Source: Ricinus communis | Taxonomy: Eukaryota > Streptophyta > Magnoliopsida > Malpighiales > Euphorbiaceae | Direction: 5' to 3' | DNA length: 64,000 bases | Assembly: GCF_019578655.1 (NCBI RefSeq) | Contig: NC_063258.1 | Location: 24,184,802 to 24,248,801 of the forward strand | Shown here: positions 48,371 through 60,150 of the stretch, piece after piece | Layout of the letters: each line of letters begins with the position of its first letter | How positions within the stretch are numbered: position 1 is the first letter of the stretch | Program-made: the position numbers and the translations under genes | Notes under the pieces: model-generated | Seen by the model: only the letters and a program-made list of their open reading frames with translations | Database searches by the model: none | Told to the model about the DNA's origin: nothing

Positions 48371-49457
48371 TTTATATCCACATGGTCTACTTGTTCGTTG
48401 TTATGATGTATATATCTGAATTGAGCATTCTCTTCCCTTTCCCTTACCACTCTATGGGGCATGGGGATTCCTATAGATTAAAGCATAGCCCAAATTCTAT
48501 TTTCTTTTATTGAATATCAGGCTCTTAGGAACCAAGGTAAATGCATTTTGTGCTAAGAAGCAGCTGGCACATTTTCCACGTCTTTATAAGTTAGAACATT
48601 TTAAAAAAAAGAAAAAAACCTGACACAGTTAGATATCTTTTGGCCAAATTTATAATTATTAAAATTAACTTAAATAATAATATAAAAACCATTAAATTGT
48701 AGAAAATTAGACTAATAATTCCAAAATTAATTTTCTAAATCTATTATAAAATAATTTATTATATCTAATTTAAGAAAATAAAGAGGAAGTAAGATATCAA
48801 AAACAAATTTAACTGAATTCATGGAAAAGATGTTAATTTATATTTAACGTGCCACACTACTACTCATGAATGTTTCTTTTACTTTTCTGGAATCAATTCT
48901 GTGATCGATTTGTATGTGTTTACAGTTCAGTATTTGATATTGGATTTCGATTCTCATACTTTAATTTATCTTTTTTTCTGAGTTTTAATTTTTGTGGCAG
49001 CATCTGCATTCCTCTTAGCCATCTTTTTATTGTTGCTTGAACTCTGCCATGATGCATCAATTGCAGAATTTTTCTTTCTTTTTCCTTTTTTTTGCATCAA
49101 AATATTCCATGACACATGGTTTTGTTTCTGTTTTTTAATTTCTTTCTTCTCCTTTTAGCCTGAGCATTGAATTTGAATGGGTTATAGAAAAACATGATGA
49201 AGAGAGAAGTTTCAGGAAGAGGTAGCCATTAATGCAAAGCAGTGACCAAGTACATTAAAGAATGTAAGAAGAAATCATGTGGTTATAATTTAGTTCTGAT
49301 AATATAGTTTAAGTGCTTGCAAACTGTCTCTGTAGTCTGAACCCTGAACTAACAGCCTTGTTTTAAAAAAAATTCCTTGTTTTGACTGCCCTATTCTGTA
49401 TATGTATGGGCAAAACTATATTCTTTTTTTCTTTCCCTGTAACAGTATTATGATAAA

Positions 49458-49458
<1 letters not shown>

Positions 49459-49535
<77 letters not shown>
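49459..49535. repeat. (TA)n microsatellite, about 38 units
   Basis: Uninterrupted TA dinucleotides over about 76 bp, the longest in the window. Confidence 0.95.
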
Positions 49536-49540
<5 letters not shown>

Positions 49541-49728
49541 TTATGGTGATTATTGCTGTTGCATTGACAATAAGTAGTGGGCAACAAGTATCTTTGATAT
49601 TCCCATGTGCTTGTTTTTCTATGTCAATGCTTTGCAATTGCATCTGATATTTGCAAGATCTGCTGAAACTATATGTTTTCATAATCATCTCTTTCAGTTC
49701 CAATTCATTGTGTGTCAGCCAAAGGCCT

Positions 49729-49731
<3 letters not shown>

Positions 49732-49760
<29 letters not shown>
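49732..49760. repeat. (CT)n microsatellite
   Basis: About 14 CT dinucleotides. Confidence 0.9.
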
Positions 49761-49767
<7 letters not shown>

Positions 49768-51549
49768 GTGATATTATATTTTGGAAGGCCTGCCTGTTTA
49801 TGGTATTATTTTCTAACTAAATATGTAAAATGGATTAAGAAGAAAATGAGATTCTTAGATAAGCATTAGGGTAACCTTTTGTTTAATCTATTCAAAGGAC
49901 TACCTTTATCATTGCCATTCTAATTCTATTTGTCTTCTTGGATTCTAGCTCTGATGTTCAAGCAAACATCAAGTAATCATGATTTTTGAGCAAGATTATG
50001 CATAAATTCTAGTGAGCCATTCAAATTCCATTGATTAGTGTGTAGTCATAAGGTAGAGTTAATCAAAGGAAGAATTTTCCCAAGTGTGGAGAGACTTGAG
50101 CATGTAATTAAGTAGGTCTCTAATTAGTCGCTGCCCACTTCTTTAGTTATCTCTTGTTTGGAAATATGTTTACGGCCATAATGTTTCTTTACCTAACAAT
50201 AAATTTGTTATACAATTCTTCCTTTTCTTTTTCCATCAAGAAAAAAAAAAAAAAAAAAAAGAGTTAGAATTATTGATATAGTAATTGAAGATAAATGCTT
50301 TCTTTTTTGCATCCGACAAGACTGAAACCTCACCTAACACTTTAATATTTTACTTGTCTAAAACCCAAATTCAATCTATATTATTATTATTATTATTATC
50401 AATGGAAATAGCATAATTTTCTAAATAATGAGTTAATTCTTGGGAGGAATTAATTGTATAGTCATATTATATCATGTAATGAGTCAAAGAAGTGTTTAAG
50501 ATGAAGAGGATTAGGCTTCCCACTTCTTTCACCATTGGACTAATTAGTGACTAATGAGAGATCCTTTTCCTAAGAATTCATATGATAATAAATAAATAAA
50601 TAAATATTATGAAAGAAGCAAAGGTAGAAACATATTTGGCCCGTCCACCACTAATAAAAGATTAGAGGTTTTCTTCATTAGAAATTCTTAAAGATTTAAA
50701 AACAAGAGAAAGAAAATGCGTTTATTTAACTCCTATTATTAAAATAATTTGAGAAGAAATTGATAATTTAATTACAAATTAAAAAAGAGTTGATATCTTC
50801 TTTAAATTTATATACTAGTTAGAAGAAATCACTTTTTCTTTAACCAAATTATTTATACAATCATTAATTTAATAACAAGAAGAAAAAAGGGGGCACGCCG
50901 TTGACTTCAAATCTAATCCACTCGTTTATTGTTTTATTTATATATATTTTAAAAACCTAATAACTTTCGACAAGCAAAACAAAAAACCCCAAAAGATTTA
51001 AAATCTATAAAACAAAAAGCAAAGCTGCCAACCCTTTTCCAGAGAGCACCCATATGAATATGATCCATAATAATTCAGTAATTATTAAAGTTAACCAAAA
51101 TTCTAAAATAATTTTTTAATATAATACTAACATCATGATAGCGAACATCAATAATTTAAAATATTCAATCGCTATCCTCTAAACACATTATAATAAAATA
51201 TAATAGAAAAGGAGAAACCCTAGAAAGCCCAGAAAATTAATACAAGAAAAGAAAATGATGATGATCATAATAATAATAATAACACATAGTCCTTGGGATT
51301 TGGCTAATCTTGTTTGTTTTCTTCTTGTTGGTGGTGGTGGCGGCGGCGGATGTTAGCTTCAGCTCAAAGTCTACGAGAATACGACGTCGTGTGAAACACT
51401 ACTACTAGTTTCTATAAAAGACCCCTTATTTTCGTAGACTTTGAAACGGCCGTTGAATCCTCCACGTCAGACTCTTTTTTGTTTTTCTTTTAAATTTACT
51501 AAACCAGTAAGAGAGAGAAAAGAAAAGGGACTCAGTCAACGTCCCGTTA

Positions 51550-52396
51550 TCAGGGCTTGGAAACGGAAGCGGCATCTTTAACGGAAGGGTCGAGTCCGCC
51601 GTTACCCAAAGTAGCTGACTGGACAGTCAAAACAGACATACTAGGAGAAGAAGGACCTTCGCCGTTAGATTGAAGTAATCTGCTAGGGTTGAGAAGGGAG
51701 TTGGTGGTGGTGTTCCTGTTGTGACACGTGGCGGTAGAAATAGCAGTGGCGAGAGAAATAGGCATGAGGCAGAGACCTTTGCCTTGTAAGTACTGCATAG
51801 CGGAACCCATATCTTCTTCCATAAGTTTAGCGACCTGGTGTTCCGTCACTGTTAAGCTGTCGTTAGAAGACGGCGTTTGGCTGCTGTTGTTGGCGCGTGG
51901 AAGGGACCCATTACCAGCAGCACCATTAGCATTGGCTTGAATACAGTCGCCACCTCCCTACAAACGGAACGAAACAAAACAAAAAACGACATCCTTTTAA
52001 TATATCATTGTTTCTTTATTTTCTGTTGATGATAAATAAAAAAAAAAGGAAAGTTGTCTGTCTAGAGACAAAGAGAGAGAAGGGAATCTGAAAAAGTGAG
52101 CACGCGTGCTGCTTTAGGTTTGTCGTTTAATGAAGGTTTTGATTGGGAGAGAGAGAGGATATTTTGAGGTGGTTGTTGAGGTTTTTCTTGATGTTTTTGA
52201 TGGCTATGTTTTTTTGTTTTAGTTAAGCTTATGATGCTTACGTTTTCACATGTAATGTATGACCCTCCTCTTATGGAATGTTTCACATGTTTTTTCCTTC
52301 TATTTATCTTTCTACATTACATCTGCTAAAATTTATTTAAATTTTTAAAAACATTTTGTCCCAATTTAGTATCAAGTTGATAAATAATGTATAAAA

Positions 52397-52449
<53 letters not shown>

Positions 52450-54613
52450 CACATATTAATTTATTATGTATTATATAATGTATATTATCAAATCTAGAAT
52501 TTCTCTAATATTTTTTGTTGTTGTGAGGATTAAAAGTCAATGTGATTTGATTTTCAGACCTATTCCATTAGCAATAAAATATAAAATGAATGAATGGGGT
52601 GTAAATTGAATTAAGAAAAAAGAAAAAAAGAGTACCTCAGAGGAGATATCAGCGACGAGGGGAGCAACAGCAGCAGCACCGCCCAATCTGCTCATGCTCA
52701 GAACCTGCAGTAAAACAGTTAGCATTAGTAAATATAGTTAATTAAGAAGAGAATCCTTTTCTATTATTATTAATTATGAACAAAATAAAAGGAAAGAGGG
52801 ATAAGAACCTTGACTTGAAGCTGGAGGAATTTGACATAGTCGATGATCTCATCTAGCATTGAAGCCTTGTCTGTCTGTCATTCCACAAACACTTCCCCCA
52901 TTTCAGAATTTTCTTCATTATTTAATTCATAAATTAGTGAACCCAGATATATTTATCCCCCGATATATTCGCCAGTAATTGCGGACCCATTTTAGAGTAC
53001 AATTACCACATTTCATCAGATTTTCCATTTTCCATTTTCCATTTTCCAAGTACGCACGGAAGAAAATAATGCAATCTACGTGGAATTCCCTTTAAACTAC
53101 AAAACAGTCACCTAATCTTATATCACCTACCACTCCAACATCAACACCTGTACGCGCTAAATCCCCATGAATTATTTTAAAATCACCAATTGAATACCAT
53201 TTTGACGCGTCAACCTCTATTAAAATGTGAACTGTGCTAACTGCTTCAGATAAACATTGCCAAAATATATACTGCAACTAAAATAAATGGGGTTACCTTG
53301 TTGGCATTGGGAACCAGTTCCTGCAGAGCTTTCATTCTCTCTGCAATTCTTTCTCTTCGTAACTGTCCATCAAAGAAACAAAAAGAAATTAATCCAAGTT
53401 AAAAAAAGAAAAAAAAAAAGAAAGATCAGAATGTAACCCACACAGAGGTAATTAAGTTCGTTTGGTTGCCTAGAAAACATAAGAGAGAAAGTACGAGAAA
53501 TAACACGTACTGCTCTTTCCCAAAAATAAAGAAACAAACACAAACGGACGATGATGCTAATTGGAATTTGCTTTAGTATGATGTTGATAAGGCTCTTACT
53601 CTCTCAGCTATGCTGTGTGGGTCAGTGGCTTGACCCCTTCTAGCCCTAACCCTTTGTCTGGGTTGAGCAGGTGCACCGCCGGTTGATCCGCTTGCTTGTG
53701 GTTGGTTCATCATCGCTCCTCCTGGACTGCCAAAGTTCTGTGCCTGCATCGCTGCCGCTCCTCCCTGTTCATAAATAATACTGTCGTCTGGTTATTAAGA
53801 GTAGTACAGAGTTCTCGGATTCAATTTCGAGAACAAATAAGTAAATGAAGTAAAGGAAAGAGTAAAAATAATAGATGCCTGAGGATGGTGAAAATGCTGG
53901 TTTGAGGACTGGCCAGTTCCATGCATAGATCCAGTACCAAACCCATTATACAGTCCCTGCACTGACCCGTCTCCGCCCTAAACGAAAAACAAATTAATGT
54001 CACCACAAAAGGAAAAAAAAATGCTAAAAGAAAGAGAAAAAAAAACCCTAAAAATATTTACCTGATTAGGAGACTTGAACCCGTCTAGGACGTCGTTTTG
54101 ACCCAGCCCACCTCTAGCCGCCGCCGCCATCATTAGCTGTTGCTGAAGCATCAACTTAGCAGCAGCGGCAGCAGCTGCAGGAGACGGTCCTCCTCCTCCG
54201 CCGCCGCCGCTGATTTGGTGTTGTCTAAGCTTGGATGCCAAAAGGACAGACTCATCGAAGTTATGGAAACCGACATTATTATTACTGTCAGGTAAAGACG
54301 GCGGCGTCTCGTCTGATAAGTCTCTAGGTTTAGGCAAATTAAGGTTTGCTGTTGTTGTAAGGTCCCAAGGAGATTTAAGGTCAGCCCAAGAACAAGAAGG
54401 GAGAGTAGAAAGCATCTGTTCAAGAAAATCATCGTTTGAAGAAGGAGAAGGATCAAAATGAGGGTTCTGGATCTGCTGATTTTGAAGGTCTTGATGATGA
54501 TGATGATGATGATTATGATGAATAGGGATTTGAGATGTTGATGTTGTTGTTGCTGTTGATGATTGGTTCAGAAGTGTGTTTATTCCTTGCATTTCTCTGC
54601 TACAAGGTTGCAT
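51550..54613 (-). CDS. bHLH transcription factor of the LRL / bHLH66-69-82 group, seven exons
   Basis: Exons on the minus strand: 54613-54062, 53977-53879, 53764-53600, 53362-53297, 52874-52809, 52704-52636 and 51957-51550. All join in phase 0 and give 474 residues. The bHLH domain lies at about 262-316, with His267, Glu271 and Arg275 of the G-box-reading basic region (HSIAERLRRER) and [20 protein letters not shown] in the helices. It is followed by [16 protein letters not shown] and the group signature [40 protein letters not shown]. These identify the Lotus ROOTHAIRLESS-like (LRL1-3) clade, nuclear factors for root-hair and other tip growth. The N-terminal 200 residues are low complexity: His, Gly and Ala runs and Gln-rich stretches. 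Intron 2 starts GC, not GT (CAG|GCATCT), and is the only join preserving the frame. ATG at 54613 is chosen; upstream only a TTG extends the frame. Gene order does not decide between LRL2 and LRL3. Confidence 0.92.
52402..52447. repeat. (AT)n microsatellite in the last LRL intron
   Basis: About 23 AT dinucleotides within the intron between exons 6 and 7. Confidence 0.9.
53019..53047. repeat. four copies of ATTTTCC in an LRL intron
   Basis: ATTTTCC is repeated four times in tandem in the intron between exons 4 and 5. Confidence 0.9.
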
Positions 54614-54900
54614 ATCTCTCTTTCCTTTCAAAAATATCAGATACAAATTCTTAATTTTGGGTTTTCTTTGAGTTTAGGGTAGCATTTGAGTTTCTCTTTC
54701 TTCCTTTCCTTTGGGTTTAGAATGTTTTATTAGTAGCTGAAGAAGGAGAAGAAGAAGGACAAAGGATTATGTGAAATTTTGGGCTAAGGATGTTAAATAG
54801 CAAAAGTGGCAGTAGTAGCAACAGTAGAAGAAGAAGAAGAAGAAGAAGAAGTTGTTGGTTTCTTTAGCTAAATTTGTTCTCTTTATGTCCCTTTGTAGCT
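54614..54900 (-). promoter_or_regulatory. LRL gene 5' leader and proximal promoter
   Basis: Upstream of the start codon on the minus strand lie CTTCTTCTTCTTCTTC-type tracts (opposite a GAA repeat at about 54826-54851) and CTTTCCTTTCAAAAAT just before the ATG. These are typical of a plant leader. The start site is not resolved. Confidence 0.45.
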
Positions 54901-57470
54901 TTCTGTATTAGTCATACATTACTGTAGTAGTAGGGTTACCAAGGACTTTTACTTTCTCTCTGGTCAAACGACAGGCGCGTTCCTTCCACTTTCTTTGAAC
55001 CTCTCTTTCGAAATATTGAAATTGAAGTAACAGTTGTTATCTGTATTCTACTACTATTTTCTTTTTTTTCCTCTTCTTTGATTGGATTAATTAGGTTTGG
55101 ATTAAAATTTTACACAAAGATAACAACAATAGTAATTGAGCTTTTCTCTCAAAAAATGAAATAGTAATTAAGCTATACTTAATGGATTATATATATTTAT
55201 TTATTTAAATTAGGAAATCTACAATATTTTTTTATTAATTTATTATTTAATAAATCACATTTCTAATTAAGCACTGATTTTAATCCTAAAAGAATAATTA
55301 ATAGTACTAATATTTTATTTAAATAATAATTATTCTAAAAATAAAATATTAATTATATTTTAAAATTATATTAACTAACAAATTATTTTTAATCAGATAA
55401 TAATTTTTTTAAAAATATTAAATTGTATAATAAATTAAATTTTTAATTATAACATCTAATTCTAAAATATAGTAATATCAATTATATAAATAGTATTAGT
55501 ATATATAATATTATTCATCAAAATAATTTTTATAAAATATATTAATAAAATTTTAAAATATTAGAAAAATTATGAAATCTAAAAATATTTAATTTACTGT
55601 TATTTTTAAATATAATAATAAATATTAAATATTTAAAATTTTATTTATAAATTTATTTTTATAATTATATAATGATAATGATCGTAAAATACGATCATAA
55701 TTTGATGCTGTGAATGAAAAGCAAAATGTTGAAAAAGAAAAAAAAGATAAATGTATAACTATAAAATGAGCTTTATTTATTTACACGTAAAATGGGAAGA
55801 GTGGCAATTTGCAAAATTAAGTTCTAGGTCTCGCGTGGTCACAGCCAACCCCAGTAAGGTTCCCTAAGAGGGTTAATAGAAAAAATGCGTACAAAATGTT
55901 TTAATCAATTCCTTAATCACTAGAGTTCTATGATTAATTTAATTTCTTCTTATTTTATACTTAGTTCATTTCTATCACTATATCCATATAATATTACATT
56001 TTATCATTTAGTAGTAATTAATATTTCTCAAACAAAAAATTAGTTACTAATAAAATAAAATAAATTTCATGAAAATCTAATTATTGTACAATTGATTAAA
56101 TATAACTTAACTTATTTACTATTAATTGTCTATCCATACGAACTATTACTATTATTTTAGCTCATAAGTATTTTTCAGAACTTGTACGACGGTAATTCAA
56201 CTAATAATAAATTGAGATATTTAATAAATAGTATAATTGATGGGATTTTAAAACTTTTTCTTTCATGTATTATATATTGATAAATAATTAATGAATACAA
56301 TTAATATACTATTTTATAGGACTTGAATTAGTGATACATAGGAAGAAAATTAGACAGATAAGAAAAAATATAATTTGACTGTGAAATGAGCCAAATCATT
56401 AAAACACATAGGCAGAATCGGTGGAAATATTTGCCAAAGGTGCAAGATTTTTTCCATATTGAATTAGCCCTGATGAAATCTCTAAGATGAAGAGGTCGAC
56501 TATACCACAATAGATTTTAGTCTTTTAGGCAAAGGAAATTCCTTTGGTGATTATGGGCAACTAGTCTGATCCCACCGGAAGTAGGGAGCACTTTCTATTC
56601 TACATTGATTGAATCAGGAATTATCTTAGCTAATCAAGTCCAATGAAATCAAATTCTAGAACCTGACAATTGTTTTTCCATCACTTTCTGATCAATTTTG
56701 ATTCAAGCAGCAGTAAATTATTGTTTAATTAGAAGAGTAACTATTTTTCTTATATTACCGCCAAATTCTTATGTTTAGTTCTTGCATCCATTTCCGCTAA
56801 TTAGCTAATTATTCAATAAGAATTTATAAAAATTTAGATTAACTTTACATATAGAAATTTATATGAAAAAGTTTTAGTATGTAGCTTACCTAGAAAGTAC
56901 ATATTAAATTTTATAAATTTTAATTAAATAAAATTTTAGGTTGTTTTACCTTTCTATATGTTTATTTAATGAAAATTTATAAAATTTGAATTAAATTTAT
57001 ACAGAAAGTTTTATCTTATTAGAAATTTATATGCATGATAGTAAGTGTATATTTCAATTTTAAAACCAAGAAAAAGAACTTTGAGTTCCATCTATTTCGA
57101 TCCTATCTAACCATAAAAATAAAAGAAAATCTCATTAAGAATATAATCAAAGGACACAAAAGCCCTGAAGGAAATGGAAAAAAAAATAAAGCATTACCTA
57201 TTATTGTTTAAAAAAAACATTTCATTAAGCAAATAATTTAGCAATTAATATTCTATTTGCTGAAAATAGGACCAAAGAAGCACAAAGGAATCTAAGCACT
57301 GATATATATTGATAAGCAATCTGATTAGTTGTTCAAAAACCATGTTCATTGTAACATATCTATTAGGGGATACCTGCACGTTAATTTTCAGGCCAAATAT
57401 CATATATATATATATGTATATATATTTGTTTTCCCTGAAATAATGCTAAAATTACACCCTTATGTTTCTT
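54901..57470. other. A/T-rich intergenic DNA
   Basis: No gene seen. From 55,150 to 55,700 it is almost pure A/T. A short patch near 55,800-55,880 (TCTAGGTCTCGCGTGGTCAC) is more balanced but encodes nothing recognised. Confidence 0.6.
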
Positions 57471-57479
57471 TTTCTTATA

Positions 57480-57760
57480 CTCTTCTCAGAAACTATGAAG
57501 GTGGTTGTATGGCAGTTTCTGTAAGCTCTAACCTATCAGTGTTTTCTGCAACTATGGTTGAACTTTTGGCTATTAGGGAAGGGTTTCGGTTTGGAATGGG
57601 AGTGTGGGTTCTCTGACTTAGAGGTCGGAAAGTTTTTCCACTAATGGTATCGCCATGATGCTTGATGATGTGATTTACATTCTAAGTAATGGTTTGGATG
57701 TTGAGGACATTCATATGTTATCTGGTTTCTTATTTGTGAACAGTGTGATATAGTAGTTCA
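57480..57760 (+). pseudogene. LINE RNase H-like fragment
   Basis: On the plus strand, NYEGGCMAVSVSSNLSVFSA, then MVELLAIREGFRFGMGVWVL before a stop at 57614-57616. The V-E-L-L-A-I-R-E-G core with a preceding Gly-rich strand is typical of the RNase H-like domain at the end of plant LINE polyproteins. Later frames carry further broken pieces. Only about 100 codons remain, with no reverse transcriptase nearby. It lies opposite in strand to the 43.6 kb remnant. Confidence 0.6.
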
Positions 57761-57979
57761 TGCTTAGCTGGTTTTGATAATTTTTGCAATTTCAAAATTA
57801 TAAATCAATGATATATTCAGATGTAATATATATCAAATAAAATACAAATGCATATATGAGATATTTAATAGTTGTCTGATTAAATTTAGAATAAAGTTTT
57901 TGGTTCACAAATTTTTTACATCATTTTTGTTTTCTATGATATTATAAAATCTTTAATAAAAAATATTTTTAAAAATAAA

Positions 57980-58075
57980 TTTAAAATATTATTGTTTATT
58001 TTAAGAAATTTAAAATATTATTGTTTATTTTAAAAATTTAAAATATTATTGTTTATTTTAAAAAATTTAAAATAA
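57980..58075. repeat. 28-29 bp tandem repeat, three copies
   Basis: TTTAAAATATTATTGTTTAT followed by TTTAAGAAA/TTTAAAAA occurs three times, at about 57980, 58009 and 58037, with a partial fourth copy. Confidence 0.9.
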
Positions 58076-60125
58076 TTAAATAAAATTATTAAAATATAAA
58101 AAATTCAAGGTTAATTGATAATAAGGCAAATATAAATAAAGCATTAAAATTTCTTTTTAATGGAATTTCTACGGAAAAGTAAAAATGACACATTATAAAT
58201 AGAAGTTTCTAATATCTTTTCTTTTTCACTTTAATAATCTACTGTTACTATTAGAAATCTATGATCTCATATTAATATAACATAGTTTTCAATAATATGG
58301 TGACTTCAGTAAGTGATTTAGTACACAAAAATAAAAGCGCGATAAATAATATTAATATACATGTTTATAATTTTATAACAATCTTAGAAATATTTCGATA
58401 TTTTATTTGATAAGAAAACTACTAGATATAACTTTATTATTAAAATTAATGTTGTATATTTTAATATTCCATTATCACAAAATAACAATAATAATCTAAC
58501 AATTTGTTTGGTTTATGAAATTACTTAACTAATTAAGCTATAATATTAATAAATAACACTACATTTTGTACATGTAATAGAGGTTGGCTTAATAATTCCA
58601 AGTACTTAGCTAATCCAGGAAATCAATCTTATCCAATACCAACCCCTCTATGTCTTTAGTAAGCCATCTACAATGAGATTACTAATTCTATAAAAAATAA
58701 AGTTCTAATTTCTAAAATAGTCTTACTTTTTTACTTTGTTTACTTAAAAATAACTTTATAAATTTCACTTTTATTTTTTACTTATTAGTTTAAAAGTTAT
58801 ATTAAGTTAACTATTTCCACCAAAATTTATATAACATATTTTATTGCTAATGTGGCTATAGTGGTTTAATCTTAAAATTTATATTCTTGCACCTATATAT
58901 TATAAGCTTTTTTTTAAATAGTTCATAATTTTTTTTATTTTTGCATAATAAATTTGATTTATAATTATTAATAAGATTCAATGGAAAGAGCACTAAAATT
59001 TTATCCAATAAACTTGCAAAAATAATTAATATTATAAAAAGTAATTAATACTATATAATTTATAGACTTTTTGAGAAAAATAAAAAGAAGAAATTAGACA
59101 ATTTGAAGGGCTGCTCCTAAAGGGCCCAACGAATTTCTAATTGGAATTATAGGATCTCTTTTAATTGATTCTTTTATTAGATTGTGATGTTGTACATATA
59201 ATATATAGCAAAATGGGTTTAGGTAATATAATTATTTTAGTAATCTATCTTATTAATTAAATTATCCTACCAAATATTGAAATATAAGAATAGAATTAAT
59301 AATATTATGGATTAGAATATTTGTACCAAATAAAGTTTAAAGAAGCAATTCTATAGCACAAACCTAAAATAACGAGGAAAAAATGACATTAATGAAAAAA
59401 GCCCAAGTATATTATCCACATAGCTAGGGGGTTTGTACTAAATACAACCCTTAGATTGATTCCAATGAGGTTGGTTCCAGCTTGGGTCGATGGTTCTGAT
59501 TTAGGACCGGTTCTGGTTCATTATGATATTGAATCTTAATTGATCCTTAGTTACTGCTAAAGATTTTGAGCCGGCTTATATTTGAATTTTTAACCAATCC
59601 AGGTCTACCTCTCGGGTAAGGTTAAGATTGATAACAAACTGGCTATCTAAAATTAAAGCAAAGAGTGCAAAACTAAAAGACTCTGATATGGTAAGCATTT
59701 GCACATGTAATGTCTGTCAGTTAATGATTTATTGTACTTTAATTTCGGCCTGTGATTTCAATGGTTGGTTGTGTGCAAACTTCGTAAACCAAAGAACAAA
59801 AGAAGATACTTAGCAGTCTTTAGTCTTGAAATAGGGTTAGCATAAATTCTACTGTTAAATTCTTTCAAAGACATGATTAGAGTTTATATGCTCAAACATG
59901 GCTTACACATTATATTCTTGTCTGAAGATTGGTTTACATAGTCCAAATACACTTGCGAAAAGAGAAAGAAAAATCATATCCACAAAAGCAAACAATAACA
60001 TCAAAAATAATAATAGACACGCAAATTTGATTTGGCGGTAGATACAAAATTTAAAATTTGTTCTGAGATCTCAATCCGAGTTCGATAGGGTTTTCTCACT
60101 AGGTTACATATTCCAATTTCTTTAA

Positions 60126-60150
60126 ATAATAATAATAATAATAATAATAA
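60126..60150. repeat. (AAT)n microsatellite
   Basis: About eight AAT trinucleotides in A/T-rich intergenic DNA. Confidence 0.9.

Larger units (their letters stand above)
46119..51549. other. intergenic DNA between the convergent COA6 and LRL genes
   Basis: No intact gene seen. It contains two short tandem duplications (47041-47131 and 47397-47486), a copia-LTR-like piece (48180-48370), the longest AT run of the window (49459-49535) and a CT run (49732-49760). The 46.1-48.1 kb part is of moderate composition and may include the COA6 3' untranslated region. The open frames at 49.4 kb are only translations of the AT run. Confidence 0.6.

Noticed and set aside
49363..49703. Open frames with long Ile-Tyr runs
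   Set aside because: They are translations of the TA microsatellite.
54614..54646. Upstream extension of the LRL protein by 11 codons
   Set aside because: It would begin at TTG. The first ATG of the frame is at 54613.
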